Positions 1-8,551 of a DNA stretch of 64,000 nucleotides are shown here, piece after piece. Each line of letters opens with the position of its first letter. Positions within the stretch are counted from its first letter, which is position 1. The DNA lies in NCBI RefSeq assembly GCF_900129245.1, contig NZ_FQUT01000005.1, forward strand, positions 1 through 64,000, written 5' to 3'. The stretch comes from Chryseobacterium arachidis. GTDB taxonomy: Bacteria > Bacteroidota > Bacteroidia > Flavobacteriales > Weeksellaceae. The position numbers and the translations under genes are program-made. The notes below the pieces were generated by a model, which did not search any database, had not been told where the DNA came from, and worked only from the letters and a program-made list of their open reading frames with translations.

Positions 1-76
1 CCATTCCGAACACAGAAGTTAAGCCCACCAGCGCCGATGGTACTGCTAACGCGGGAGAGTAGGTCGCCGCCAGTTT
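1..76 (+). rRNA. rrf: 5S ribosomal RNA, 3' part (5' end lies before the window)
   Basis: The first bases match the conserved interior of bacterial 5S rRNA (CCGAACACAGAAGTTAAGC), followed by the late loop and helix ending near GGTCGCCGCCAG. About 75 nucleotides are visible, so roughly the first third is outside the window. This is presumably the end of an rRNA operon. It is followed at once by a hairpin terminator. Confidence 0.95.
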
Positions 77-81
77 TTATT

Positions 82-117
82 AAAAGTCTCATAGATTATT
101 CTGTGAGACTTTTTTTT
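82..117 (+). terminator. Terminator of the rRNA operon
   Basis: AAAGTCTCAT and the matching arm GTGAGACTTT form a stem with a short AT-rich loop and a run of T. It begins a few bases after the 5S rRNA 3' end. Confidence 0.85.
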
Positions 118-165
118 GTTTGAAACTCAAAGAAACCCATACTCAAAACTCAAAGAGTTAGCTTT

Positions 166-220
166 GCCTATTGCCTATTGCCTATTGCCTATTGCCTATT
201 GCCTATTCCTATTGCCTATT
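166..220. repeat. Heptanucleotide tandem repeat, unit GCCTATT
   Basis: Eight consecutive copies of GCCTATT are visible; the seventh has lost its G. A short frame reads through the array but looks accidental, because it also runs into the neighbouring palindromic element. The array is a likely site of slipped-strand length change. Confidence 0.85.
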
Positions 221-268
221 GCTAGAAGCGTTCGTGATGACAACAGATGCTAATAATTATGACTTAAA

Positions 269-350
269 CCTAGCCCCGATTGCCGCGACATCCTTTTTTG
301 CAAGGATTAGAAATGGCAAAAAAGATATAGCAGAAAGCGGGATTAGCTCC
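269..350 (-). repeat. Dispersed palindromic element, family 1, copy A
   Basis: Read on the minus strand it starts GGAGCTAATCCCGC, passes a TTTTTTGC / GCAAAAAA hairpin and ends AATCGGGGCTAGG. The same two ends bracket different hairpins at 3166-3277 and 21675-21770. Bases 351-461, up to the next gene, are AT-rich with nothing else recognised. Confidence 0.7.
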
Positions 351-461
351 TGAAAATTCATCATATTAATTTTAAAATCTTTAGAGATTATTTTTAATCA
401 TAAAAATTAAAATAGATTAAATCTTTTGAAGACGTCTCGATTTATGTTGTAACTTTATCAT

Positions 462-1583
462 ATGAAAGAGCATATTGTGAGAGGGTTCAGATTTGAAACT
501 TACAAAGCACCAGAATTATCTGTGTTTGATCGGTTGCTGGAAATTTTTACAGATTTGTTGACCCATACCTCGGGAGATTTTGATGAAGCGATCGACTGGC
601 TTCGAATGTTGGATGAAGAATACCAGCTTACAACTCCGGAATATACTATTGATGATTTTATTGAAGACCTGAAAAAAAAAGGTTATATCCGTGAAGAAGT
701 TGATCCAAATGGAAGCGGAAATGGTATGACTTTGAGTGCAAAAATGGAACAGAATATCCGTAAACAAGCACTTAAACAAATATTTGGGAACCTTGAAAAA
801 AGTGGAAATGGGAATCATAAAACCAATAAAAGTGGAACGGGAGAAGATACAACAGGAGAATTCCGTAACTATAGTTTTGGAGATCCTGTTGAAAAAATTT
901 CTATCACAGAAAGTCTTAAAAATGCCCAAATTAATAACGGAATCGGAGATTTTCATTTGACTGAGGATGATCTGATTGTAGAAGACAGTATTCACCAATC
1001 TCAGATGAGTACGGTTTTGATGATTGACATCAGCCACAGTATGATTTTATATGGTGAAGACCGGATCACTCCTGCGAAAAAAGTGGCGATGGCTCTTGCT
1101 GAGTTAATCACGACTCGTTATCCGAAAGATACTTTGGATATTATTGTTTTCGGTGATGATGCATGGCCCGTTAAAATCCAGGAATTGCCTTATCTGCAGG
1201 TGGGACCTTATCATACCAATACGGTAGCCGGACTTCAGTTGGCAATGGATATTTTACGCAGAAAAAGAAATACCAATAAGCAGATTTTCATGATTACAGA
1301 TGGAAAACCGAGTTGTGTTCGCCAGCCGGATGGTACGTATTACATGAATTCTTACGGTTTGGATGATTATGTAGTTCAGAAATGTTACAATATGGCGTCA
1401 CAAGCGAGAAGGCTACATATTCCAATTACAACTTTCATGATTGCGCAGGATCCGTATTTACAACATTTTGTGAGTGAATTTACAGAAGCCAATCAAGGCA
1501 AAGCTTTTTATACAGGATTGAACGGATTGGGTCACATGATTTTTGAAGATTATGAAACCAATCGTAAAAAAAGAATTCGTTAA
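462..1583 (+). CDS. VWA domain-containing protein, partner of MoxR-type ATPase
   Basis: A 373-residue cytoplasmic protein with a von Willebrand factor A domain in its second half. The metal-ion adhesion motif DxSxS is visible as D189-I-S-H-S193, and the later T278-D279-G280 supplies further metal ligands. The first ~180 residues are charged and have no signal peptide or membrane segment. The next gene, 60 bases downstream on the same strand, is a magnesium-chelatase/MoxR-like AAA+ ATPase. VWA-plus-MoxR pairs generally act as metal-insertion or complex-remodelling chaperones; the client cannot be told from this locus. The ATG at 462 begins the conserved protein, and no in-frame alternative is better. 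Confidence 0.88.
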   Translation: MKEHIVRGFRFETYKAPELSVFDRLLEIFTDLLTHTSGDFDEAIDWLRMLDEEYQLTTPEYTIDDFIEDLKKKGYIREEVDPNGSGNGMTLSAKMEQNIRKQALKQIFGNLEKSGNGNHKTNKSGTGEDTTGEFRNYSFGDPVEKISITESLKNAQINNGIGDFHLTEDDLIVEDSIHQSQMSTVLMIDISHSMILYGEDRITPAKKVAMALAELITTRYPKDTLDIIVFGDDAWPVKIQELPYLQVGPYHTNTVAGLQLAMDILRRKRNTNKQIFMITDGKPSCVRQPDGTYYMNSYGLDDYVVQKCYNMASQARRLHIPITTFMIAQDPYLQHFVSEFTEANQGKAFYTGLNGLGHMIFEDYETNRKKRIR

Positions 1584-1643
1584 AAAGTTACATTTTTCAT
1601 AAAAATATATTTCAAGGAGTTTATAAATCAGATTTTAAATAAA

Positions 1644-3083
1644 ATGACTGAAAAGCCAACTATCAAAACACTAGGCTCATTAAGGGCATCAGGATATACA
1701 ACAAAAAATATTAAAGACGAGTTAAGAGATAATTTAAAAACTAAAATTCGTAATAAAGAATCTGTATTTGAAGGGATTTTCGGGTATGAGAATACGGTTA
1801 TTCCTCAATTGGAGCATGCGATCCTTAGCAGACACAATATTAATTTATTAGGATTAAGAGGTCAGGCAAAAACAAGACTGGCAAGAATGATGACGTCATT
1901 GTTGGACGAATGGATTCCTTTCGTTGCAGGAAGTGAAATTAATGACGATCCATTTAACCCGATTTCCCGTTTCGCGAAAGAATTAATTGAAACAGAAGGT
2001 GAAAATACTCCAATAGAATGGCTTCACCGAGATGAAAGATTTTTCGAAAAATTAGCAACTCCGGATGTGACGGTTGCCGATTTAATAGGTGATGTAGATC
2101 CTATTAAAGCTGCCAATCTTAAACTTTCTTATGCAGACGACCGGGTAATCCATTTTGGGATGATTCCGCGTGCGAACCGTTGTATTTTCGTTATTAATGA
2201 ATTACCGGATCTTCAGGCGAGAATTCAAGTTTCTTTGTTCAATATTTTACAGGAAGGAGATGTTCAGATTCGTGGATTTAAGGTGAGAATGCCTTTGGAT
2301 ATCCAGTTTGTGTTCACTGCGAACCCTGAAGATTATACGAACAGAGGAAGCATTGTGACTCCATTGAAAGACCGTATCGGATCGCAGATTCTAACGCATT
2401 ATCCTGAAAATATTAATATTGCAAGAGAAATTACAAAGTATGAATCGAGCTTAGACAGCCGTCAGAAAAATGGAGTATATGTTCCATCGTTGGCAAAAGA
2501 TCTTTTGGAACAAATTGGTTTTGAAGCTCGTGACAGCGAATATGTAGATTCAAAAAGTGGAGTAAGTGCCCGTATGAGTATCACTGCTTTTGAAAATTTA
2601 TTGAGTACGGCAGAGCGTAGAGCTTTACTAACAGGCGACGAAGCAACTTCTGTAAGATTAAGCGATTTTGTAGGTGTTATTCCGGCAATTACAGGAAAAG
2701 TAGAATTGGTATATGAAGGTGAACAGGAGGGTGCAGAAGCGGTTGCCCAATTGTTAATTGATAATGCGATCAGAACTTTATTCACCTCTTATTTCCCAAA
2801 AGTGGAAAAGTTAGAGAAAAAGAGTGTTGACGGTCCTTTCAGTCAGATTACAGATTGGTTTTTGGAGGACGATGGTTTTTTGGAAATCACAGATGAATCT
2901 TCTGATGAAAACTATGCAAAATCTCTTAACAGAATTGATCCTCTTGATAAAATCATAGAAAAATATCAGCCAGATACACAACCGGAAGATATTTTATTCT
3001 TAAAAGAATTTATTCTTTGGGGGTTGGCAGTGAATAAAAAACTGAATAAAGAAAGATTCAGAACGGGAGTGTTCTTTTCTTAA
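1644..3083 (+). CDS. MoxR / magnesium chelatase-like AAA+ ATPase
   Basis: A 479-residue AAA+ ATPase of the MoxR/ChlI clade. Walker A is G70-LRGQAKTR78. Walker B is C180-IFVINEL, with the acidic residue preceded by Asn rather than Asp. Sensor 1 lies at F224-T-A-N227, and an arginine-rich stretch follows the late helices. The C-terminal ~130 residues are acidic and probably form the lid. It is co-directional with the VWA gene 60 bases upstream and a terminator follows it, so the two form a bicistronic operon. The pair probably remodels or loads metal into an unidentified partner. Annotation pipelines sometimes mislabel this family as a sigma-54 regulator, but I see no GAFTGA motif or DNA-binding domain. 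Confidence 0.88.
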   Translation: MTEKPTIKTLGSLRASGYTTKNIKDELRDNLKTKIRNKESVFEGIFGYENTVIPQLEHAILSRHNINLLGLRGQAKTRLARMMTSLLDEWIPFVAGSEINDDPFNPISRFAKELIETEGENTPIEWLHRDERFFEKLATPDVTVADLIGDVDPIKAANLKLSYADDRVIHFGMIPRANRCIFVINELPDLQARIQVSLFNILQEGDVQIRGFKVRMPLDIQFVFTANPEDYTNRGSIVTPLKDRIGSQILTHYPENINIAREITKYESSLDSRQKNGVYVPSLAKDLLEQIGFEARDSEYVDSKSGVSARMSITAFENLLSTAERRALLTGDEATSVRLSDFVGVIPAITGKVELVYEGEQEGAEAVAQLLIDNAIRTLFTSYFPKVEKLEKKSVDGPFSQITDWFLEDDGFLEITDESSDENYAKSLNRIDPLDKIIEKYQPDTQPEDILFLKEFILWGLAVNKKLNKERFRTGVFFS

Positions 3084-3101
3084 TTTAAAAATATTAAAAC
3101 T

Positions 3102-3138
3102 AAAAAGGCTTAGATTAAAAAATATCTGAGCCTTTTTT
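3102..3138 (+). terminator. Terminator after the VWA-MoxR operon
   Basis: AAAAAGGCTTAGA pairs with TCTGAGCCTTTTT (one G-T pair) across a 10-base AT-rich loop, followed by T residues. It lies 20 bases after the ATPase stop codon. Confidence 0.8.
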
Positions 3139-3165
3139 AATATTAAATTTATTTTTTTTAAAGTT

Positions 3166-3277
3166 TAATCCCGCTTTCTGCACTCGCTATTTTTTTGTTT
3201 TCGGGTTCGGCGCGGCAAAGCCGCGCCGAACCCGAAAACAAAAAAATGAGCTCAAACAAATGCTGCAATCGGGGCTA
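3166..3277 (+). repeat. Dispersed palindromic element, family 1, copy B, with perfect 27-bp inverted repeat
   Basis: The arms at 3190-3216 and 3220-3246 are perfect reverse complements of 27 bases with a 3-base loop. Their inner half is almost pure G+C, unlike the surrounding DNA. The flanks AATCCCGCTTTCTGC and CAATCGGGGCTA match the ends of copies A and C. Confidence 0.85.
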
Positions 3278-3350
3278 AGATGCAGTCGATATTTTGAAGA
3301 TTTGGAATATCTATTAAAGTCTATTTTTCTAAAATATCCAGAAAAGCATA

Positions 3351-3386
3351 AAAAAAGATGTGGAAAATCTATTCCACATCTTTTTT
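3351..3386 (-). terminator. Terminator of the acyl-CoA carboxylase gene
   Basis: AAAAGATGTGGAA and TTCCACATCTTTT form a perfect stem around a 6-base loop. On the minus strand it ends in T residues, 25 bases beyond the carboxylase stop codon. Confidence 0.8.
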
Positions 3387-3410
3387 ATTTTAAATATAAT
3401 AAGATAATTA

Positions 3411-5039
3411 TCAAACCTGAATAACGCCCAAATTGAATTTCTCAGTAATCGGAGAATGATTTGCTGCTTCAATACCCATAGAAATCCATTTTCTGGTATC
3501 AACAGGATTGATGATTGCATCCGTCCAAAGTCTTGCAGCAGCGTAAGTTGCCTCCGTCTGCTTCTGATATTTTCTTGTAATAGTATCTAAAATTTCCTTG
3601 TGCTCTTCCTCAGAAATTTCTTTTCCTTGTTTTTTCAAAGTGGATTCTTGGATTTGTGCCAAAACTTTCGCAGCCTGAGCTCCGCCCATTACCGCAAGAT
3701 CTGCCCATGGCCAGGCCACAATCAATCTAGGATCATAAGCTTTTCCGCACATCGCGTAATTTCCGGCACCGTAAGAATTTCCTGTGATAATCGTGAACTT
3801 CGGAACTACAGAATTAGAAACAGCATTAACCATTTTTGCACCATCTTTAATGATTCCGCCATGTTCAGATTTTGAACCTACCATGAAACCAGTCACGTCC
3901 TGTAAGAAAACCAAAGGAATTTTTCTTTGATTACAGTTTGCAATAAATCTCGTCGCCTTATCCGCAGAGTCAGAATAAATTACTCCTCCGAACTGCATTT
4001 CTCCTTTTCCGCTTTTTACCAGCTTTCTTTGGTTGGCAACAATTCCTACAGACCAGCCATCGATTCTTGCCGTGGCACAGATGATACTTTTACCGTAATC
4101 AGGTTTGTATTCTTCGAATTCTGAATTATCCACTAAACATTTGATAATTTCGTAAGTATCATATTGTTCTGCTCTGGAAGCCGGCATAATTCCGAAAATA
4201 TTTTCCGGTTTTTCTTTTGGCTGAGCACTTTCAATTCTGTCGAAACCGGCTTTGTCGGTGCTGCCTAAAGATTTCATAATATTTTTAATTCTGTTTAAAG
4301 CATCTTTATCATCTTTAGCTTTATAATCGGTAACTCCTGAGATTGAGCAGTGTGTTGTCGCTCCACCCAAAGTTTCATTATCGATACTTTCTCCTATTGC
4401 AGCTTTTACCAGATAACTTCCTGCAAGGAAAATAGAACCTGTTCCTTCTACAATCATCGCTTCATCACTCATAATTGGTAAATACGCCCCGCCAGCAACA
4501 CAACTGCCCATTACAGCGGAAATCTGAACAATTCCTGCAGAACTCATTTTGGCATTATTTCTGAAAATTCTTCCGAACATTTCTTTGTCTGGGAAGATTT
4601 CGTCCTGCATCGGTAAATAAACACCCGCAGAATCTACTAAATAGATGATGGGAAGTCTGTTTTCCATGGCAATTTCCTGCGCTCTCAGGTTCTTCTTTCC
4701 TGTGATGGGAAACCAGGCGCCGGCTTTTACAGAAGCGTCATTTGCAACAATGATACATTGTCTTCCCGAAACGTAACCCATCACCACAACAACGCCGCCA
4801 CTTGGGCAACCGCCGTGTTCTTCATACATTTCATATCCTGCAAAAGCACCGATTTCTATGGAATCTGAATCTTTATCAAGAAGATATTCAATCCTTTCTC
4901 TTGCCGTCATTTTTCCTTCGTCACGAAGCTTTTGAAGCCTCTTTTCACCACCTCCTTTTTTGATTTCCGCAAGCAAACGATTGATGTCGGATAATTTTAA
5001 TCTGTTTTGATCTTCTCTTTTGTTGAATTCAATGTCCAT
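3411..5039 (-). CDS. Acyl-CoA carboxylase carboxyltransferase (beta) subunit, methylcrotonyl-CoA carboxylase type
   Basis: A 542-residue carboxyltransferase of the biotin-dependent acyl-CoA carboxylases, with tandem crotonase-fold halves. The signatures GSCVAGGAYLP (acyl-CoA/biotin pocket), SGVTDY and GNSYGAGNYAMCGKAYDPR fit the methylcrotonyl-CoA carboxylase beta branch better than propionyl-CoA carboxylase, and the length fits both. It would transfer carboxyl from carboxybiotin to an acyl-CoA, probably in leucine or branched-chain catabolism. The biotin carboxylase/BCCP subunit is not adjacent, so the substrate call remains an inference. It is a single-gene unit on the minus strand with its own terminator. 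On that strand TATCTTTA, a near match to the Bacteroidota -7 box, lies about 25 bases before the ATG. Confidence 0.85.
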   Translation of the reverse strand: MDIEFNKREDQNRLKLSDINRLLAEIKKGGGEKRLQKLRDEGKMTARERIEYLLDKDSDSIEIGAFAGYEMYEEHGGCPSGGVVVVMGYVSGRQCIIVANDASVKAGAWFPITGKKNLRAQEIAMENRLPIIYLVDSAGVYLPMQDEIFPDKEMFGRIFRNNAKMSSAGIVQISAVMGSCVAGGAYLPIMSDEAMIVEGTGSIFLAGSYLVKAAIGESIDNETLGGATTHCSISGVTDYKAKDDKDALNRIKNIMKSLGSTDKAGFDRIESAQPKEKPENIFGIMPASRAEQYDTYEIIKCLVDNSEFEEYKPDYGKSIICATARIDGWSVGIVANQRKLVKSGKGEMQFGGVIYSDSADKATRFIANCNQRKIPLVFLQDVTGFMVGSKSEHGGIIKDGAKMVNAVSNSVVPKFTIITGNSYGAGNYAMCGKAYDPRLIVAWPWADLAVMGGAQAAKVLAQIQESTLKKQGKEISEEEHKEILDTITRKYQKQTEATYAAARLWTDAIINPVDTRKWISMGIEAANHSPITEKFNLGVIQV

Positions 5040-5191
5040 AAAAATTTCAATTTTTTCCGCTTAAAGATACTATTTTTTGTATGGAATGAAAATTGATGTA
5101 AACAATTGTTTAATAAATTGGTTTTCAGAATTTTATGAAATATTTAACAAAAAATATATTTTTTATGGTGCGTATTTTGCTAACTTTACAT

Positions 5192-5302
5192 TAGAGAAAG
5201 TGAGAGTGAAATCTTACACTTTACTCTAAGTTCCTAGTTTATTTTTTTAATAGTTTATTATTTGAAGGCCCTGAAAGTTGAACAAATTTTCAGGGTTTTT
5301 TT
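5192..5302 (+). ncRNA. Candidate small structured RNA with intrinsic terminator
   Basis: Inside a 670-base gene-free stretch, a TAACTTTA box (5181-5188, resembling the -7 consensus) precedes two hairpins. The first pairs TAGAGAAAGTG with CACTTTACTCTA (5192-5228, one bulge). The second is a strong terminator, CCCTGAAA ... TTTTCAGGG, followed by seven T (5269-5302). The expected transcript is about 110 nucleotides with no convincing reading frame. Nothing upstream on the plus strand needs this terminator, because the nearest gene runs the other way. I cannot assign it to a known RNA family. Confidence 0.45.
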
Positions 5303-5654
5303 ATTGTCGTTTTATTTTAAGATTGTAAAATAAATCATATAAAATTTTCAGTACTTACTTTATTTAAAAAAGTGATGTGACTTTGTATATTATTAAATCT
5401 CGCAAGTAAAATTTTTAAATAACCTTTGTCCTACTTTGCGTTTAAAAAACTATCGGAAGAATAAACAAAGTTTTTATTTAAATGGATTAAGTTTTAGGGT
5501 AGAAAAGGGCGCTTCGTTTATATAAGTAAAACAAATTATTTAAATTGCTGATTATTAAATATTTGATTTTTATTTAAAAAATTGAAATAATTTTTTAAAA
5601 ATAATTTGGAAAATAAAATTTTCTCAAAAAAATCATAGTTTTTATACAAAATTA
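5303..5654. other. Gene-free AT-rich stretch
   Basis: About 350 very AT-rich bases with many A and T runs. I see no gene, hairpin or repeat that stands out. A short minus-strand frame here reads mostly as Phe, Lys, Ile and Asn codons from low-complexity DNA and overlaps the start of the next gene. Confidence 0.5.
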
Positions 5655-5687
5655 TTGCAGGATTTGTAAAAGCTATTTGTATTTTTG
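5655..5687 (+). promoter_or_regulatory. Promoter of the EamA transporter gene
   Basis: TTG at 5655-5657, 22 bases, then TATTTTTG at 5680-5687 match the Flavobacteriia consensus TTG-N17-23-TAnnTTTG. The ATG follows 25 bases after the -7 box. Confidence 0.65.
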
Positions 5688-5712
5688 CACTTAAATTAAA
5701 AAGAAGCGGGAT

Positions 5713-6591
5713 ATGCATAAATTGGCTCTTTTCAGATTGCATTTGATTGTGTTTTTATGGGGATTTACGGCAATTTTGGGAAAACTTATTCATGCAAATG
5801 CAGAAATTCTTGTATTTTACAGGATGTTGTTTGCAGCGATTTGCCTTTTTGTTTTTATTAGAGTTTTTAAAAAGGATAGCATTAAGGTTTCAAAGAATAT
5901 TTTTTTCCAGCTGGCGGCAATTGGCTTCTCGATGGCGCTGCATTGGTATTGTTTCTTTCATTCCATAAAAATTTCGAATGTTTCGATTGCTTTAAGCTGT
6001 CTTTCTTTATCAACCTTATTTGCTTCGATTTTAGAGCCGATTATTTTTAAGCGAAAGATTGATGTTTCTGAAGTAGTAATGGGAATGGTGATTGTTGCCT
6101 GCATTTTATTAATATTTAAAACAGAGTTTCAATATAAAGAAGGAATTTTCTACGGAGTTCTTTGTGCGATTTTTGGGACGATATTTTCGGTTTTTAATGG
6201 AAAGATGTTTGGCAAAACGAGTTCAGGAAACATTATTTTTTATGAAATCTTCTGTGGATGGTTTATTTTGATGGTCATTTATTTATTTACAGGGCAAATT
6301 TTTTCAATGAACGAAATAAGTTACCGTGATATTGCGTTAATATGCTTGTTGGCAAGCGTTTTTACAGCTGTCCCTATGTTGGAATCGGTAAATCTGATGA
6401 AATATATTTCGCCTTTTACACTAATTTTAACAGTTAATTTAGAACCGGTTTACGGAATTATACTAGCTTTTTTTATCTTTGGGGAATCAGAACACATGAG
6501 CCCGATTTTTTACATCGCATCAGGAGTTATGATACTGGCAATCATTGCTAATGGATTAATAAAAGCTAAAAAACAGAAAACGTTAAATTAA
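5713..6591 (+). CDS. EamA-family (DMT) transporter
   Basis: A 292-residue integral membrane protein with about ten hydrophobic helices arranged as two EamA repeats (roughly 5-130 and 145-285). It begins with a short positively charged N-terminus and ends in a lysine-rich tail. The Drug/Metabolite Transporter superfamily exports or imports small metabolites; the substrate cannot be read from sequence. The next gene (PorV2-like) starts 12 bases after the stop codon, so read-through transcription is likely, although the functions look unrelated. Confidence 0.85.
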   Translation: MHKLALFRLHLIVFLWGFTAILGKLIHANAEILVFYRMLFAAICLFVFIRVFKKDSIKVSKNIFFQLAAIGFSMALHWYCFFHSIKISNVSIALSCLSLSTLFASILEPIIFKRKIDVSEVVMGMVIVACILLIFKTEFQYKEGIFYGVLCAIFGTIFSVFNGKMFGKTSSGNIIFYEIFCGWFILMVIYLFTGQIFSMNEISYRDIALICLLASVFTAVPMLESVNLMKYISPFTLILTVNLEPVYGIILAFFIFGESEHMSPIFYIASGVMILAIIANGLIKAKKQKTLN

Positions 6592-6603
6592 GCATCAATT
6601 TAT

Positions 6604-7686
6604 ATGATGAAAAAATATTTTTTACTTGTATTTTCTCTGGTTTTTGGGATATCGCAATCTCAGATTATCAGAAAGTATTCCAACGAATTCCTGAATATCG
6701 GGGCAGGAGCCAGAGGTCTTGCCATGGGAGGAGCTGTGGTTTCTAACCAAGACGATGTCTATTCTCCGATGTGGAACCCGGCAGGTTTAATGGCCATCGA
6801 AAGAGATTGGCAGGGAGCAGCGATGCACGCCGAGTATTTCGAGTCTATCGCAAAGTATGATTACCTGGCGTACGCAAAAGTTTTGGAAACAGGGGTTTTT
6901 GGGGTCTCGGTGGTGAGATTGGGGGTTGATAATATTTTAAATACAACTCAATTGATTGATACCGAAGGAAATATCGATTATGATAAAATCACAAAATTCT
7001 CTCAGTCCGATTATGCGGCGATTTTGTCTTATGCATTCAATCCTGCAGGAAACACGAAATTAGATGTTGGTATCAATGCTAAAATTGTGTACAGAAATGT
7101 AGGGAAATTTGCCAACGGATACGGTTTCGGTTTTGATATCGGAGCGATCTATAAATTAGATAACGGATATAAAATTGGGGGAATGTTGAGAGATGCAACC
7201 ACTACGGTGAACTTTTGGAGCGTTAATCAAAAAGAGTTATCCACAGTGGTAAATGGTGAAGAATTCAACCCTGCGCCGAAAGATAAGATGGAGCTTACGA
7301 TGCCAAAACTGAACGTTGGGGTCAGTAAAAATTTTGAAATCAACAGCAGTGTATATGTTTTACCGGAAGCGGGTATCAACGTTGATTTTGCTAAAACAGC
7401 GGCATTGGTTTCTACCGATTTTGCCAGTTTAACACCTTATGCCGGAGCTGAATTAGGTTATCAGAAAATGATTTTTGTGAGATTAGGGGTCAACAGATTC
7501 CAGTCGATTACGGATATCGAAGATCTTAGAAGAAAGGTTTCTTTCCAGCCAAGTGCGGGGATCGGAATCAGATACAGAGGTCTTACACTGGATTACGCGA
7601 TTACGAACTCGGGAATCGGCGGATCTAATTTCTATTCCAACTTCTTTTCTCTGAAATTGGATATGGGACAGTTTAGAAATGACTAA
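6604..7686 (+). CDS. PorV/PorV2-like type IX secretion outer-membrane protein
   Basis: A 360-residue beta-barrel protein with a signal peptide (MMKKYFLLVFSLVFGISQSQ, cleavage after about residue 20). The FadL-like start of the mature protein (IGAGARGLAMGGA, then MWNPAGL) is typical of the PorV/PorQ family. PorV shuttles folded T9SS cargo to the attachment complex at the outer membrane; the closest named subgroup is 'putative type IX sorting system protein PorV2'. It is followed 7 bases later by an unknown secreted protein and then by a large T9SS cargo gene, which suggests a dedicated local set. Start 6604 is the first of two adjacent Met codons; 6607 is equally possible. Confidence 0.8.
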   Translation: MMKKYFLLVFSLVFGISQSQIIRKYSNEFLNIGAGARGLAMGGAVVSNQDDVYSPMWNPAGLMAIERDWQGAAMHAEYFESIAKYDYLAYAKVLETGVFGVSVVRLGVDNILNTTQLIDTEGNIDYDKITKFSQSDYAAILSYAFNPAGNTKLDVGINAKIVYRNVGKFANGYGFGFDIGAIYKLDNGYKIGGMLRDATTTVNFWSVNQKELSTVVNGEEFNPAPKDKMELTMPKLNVGVSKNFEINSSVYVLPEAGINVDFAKTAALVSTDFASLTPYAGAELGYQKMIFVRLGVNRFQSITDIEDLRRKVSFQPSAGIGIRYRGLTLDYAITNSGIGGSNFYSNFFSLKLDMGQFRND

Positions 7687-7693
7687 AATTTAA

Positions 7694-8473
7694 ATGAAAA
7701 TGAAAAAACTTTCACTTGTTATATTAACAGCTTGTTCAATGTTTGCCTTCGGACAGAATATTTCCGATTACAAATATATTTCTCTTCCCGCAAAATTCGA
7801 GACCTTTAAAGAAGATTTCGGATTAGGCGAAATGCTGACAAAAACATTAAAGGGCAAAAATTATACAGTTATTCCGGCGGACAAACTGCAGTGGCCTACC
7901 GAAGCGCAAAATAATCCATGTAATGTATTATTGGCAGATATCGTAAATGACAGCGGATTTTTACGGAATAAAGTACAGGTTCAGTTTAAAGACTGTCAGA
8001 ATAAAGTGGTAAAATCCATTAAAGGAGCTTCCAGCATCAAAGAATTTAAAGAAGGTTTTCAGGATGCCCTTAAGCAGACGTATTCTTCAATTTCTCCCGC
8101 GAATCCTGTTAATCAGGCCAATACTAATAGTATTTCAAATACCAGCACTAATATCAATACCGATACGGCAGTTTCTGCAACGAAAGAAATTGATATTACT
8201 AACAGAAACTCAGGGGATAATAATGCCATCAAATTCAGTAATGGAAAACAGGAGTTGATCAGGATTCAGGTTGATAATAAACAATTTATCTTGGTAGGGC
8301 AAAACAGCTCTTCACCCTTTGCTACTTTCAGAACAACTACGAAAGAAGATGTTTTCAGAGTAAAGCTTCAAAATGGAGAATCTACTTTAGGATACTATGA
8401 AAATGGAAATATTGTCATAGAAATGCCTTTGTCGAATGGGGATTATGCTAAGGAGGTTTTTTCTAAAAGATAG
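7694..8473 (+). CDS. Secreted protein of unknown function
   Basis: A 259-residue protein not recognised as any family. It has a clear signal peptide (MKMKKLSLVILTACSMFAFGQ). The mature protein has an N-terminal domain of about 100 residues containing two Cys (NNPCN and KDCQN) that could form a disulfide. A Ser/Asn/Thr-rich linker follows (about 120-160, with repeated SNTST/NTDT), then a C-terminal part rich in beta-strand-like residues. It starts 7 bases after the PorV2-like gene, so the two are co-transcribed. An ATG six bases further on would also keep the signal peptide. A secreted or periplasmic partner in cargo handling is an inference from context only. Confidence 0.7.
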   Translation: MKMKKLSLVILTACSMFAFGQNISDYKYISLPAKFETFKEDFGLGEMLTKTLKGKNYTVIPADKLQWPTEAQNNPCNVLLADIVNDSGFLRNKVQVQFKDCQNKVVKSIKGASSIKEFKEGFQDALKQTYSSISPANPVNQANTNSISNTSTNINTDTAVSATKEIDITNRNSGDNNAIKFSNGKQELIRIQVDNKQFILVGQNSSSPFATFRTTTKEDVFRVKLQNGESTLGYYENGNIVIEMPLSNGDYAKEVFSKR

Positions 8474-8495
8474 TAAAAAAAAATATAAGAAATAT

Positions 8496-8535
8496 TTTAT
8501 CCTTAATTCAAACGAAAGAATGAGTTAAGGATAAA
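8496..8535 (+). terminator. Hairpin between the unknown secreted gene and the ELWxxDGT gene
   Basis: TTTATCCTTAATTCA pairs with TGAGTTAAGGATAAA (one G-T pair) around a 10-base loop and is followed by TTTTA. It lies 22 bases after one stop codon and 16 bases before the next ATG, so it could be a terminator, an attenuator or an mRNA end. Confidence 0.55.
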
Positions 8536-8551
8536 TTTTAAAAAAAGAACC

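Noticed and set aside
171-353. 60-codon frame after the 5S rRNA
   Set aside because: It reads through the GCCTATT array and then the palindromic element; it has no homologous look and no promoter.
516-1037. 173-codon minus-strand frame inside the VWA gene
   Set aside because: It lies wholly within a well-supported VWA domain gene on the other strand.
1644-3083. Sigma-54 activator or magnesium chelatase subunit
   Set aside because: No GAFTGA motif, no DNA-binding domain and no chlorophyll or cobalamin genes. The VWA partner fits the MoxR-type pair better.
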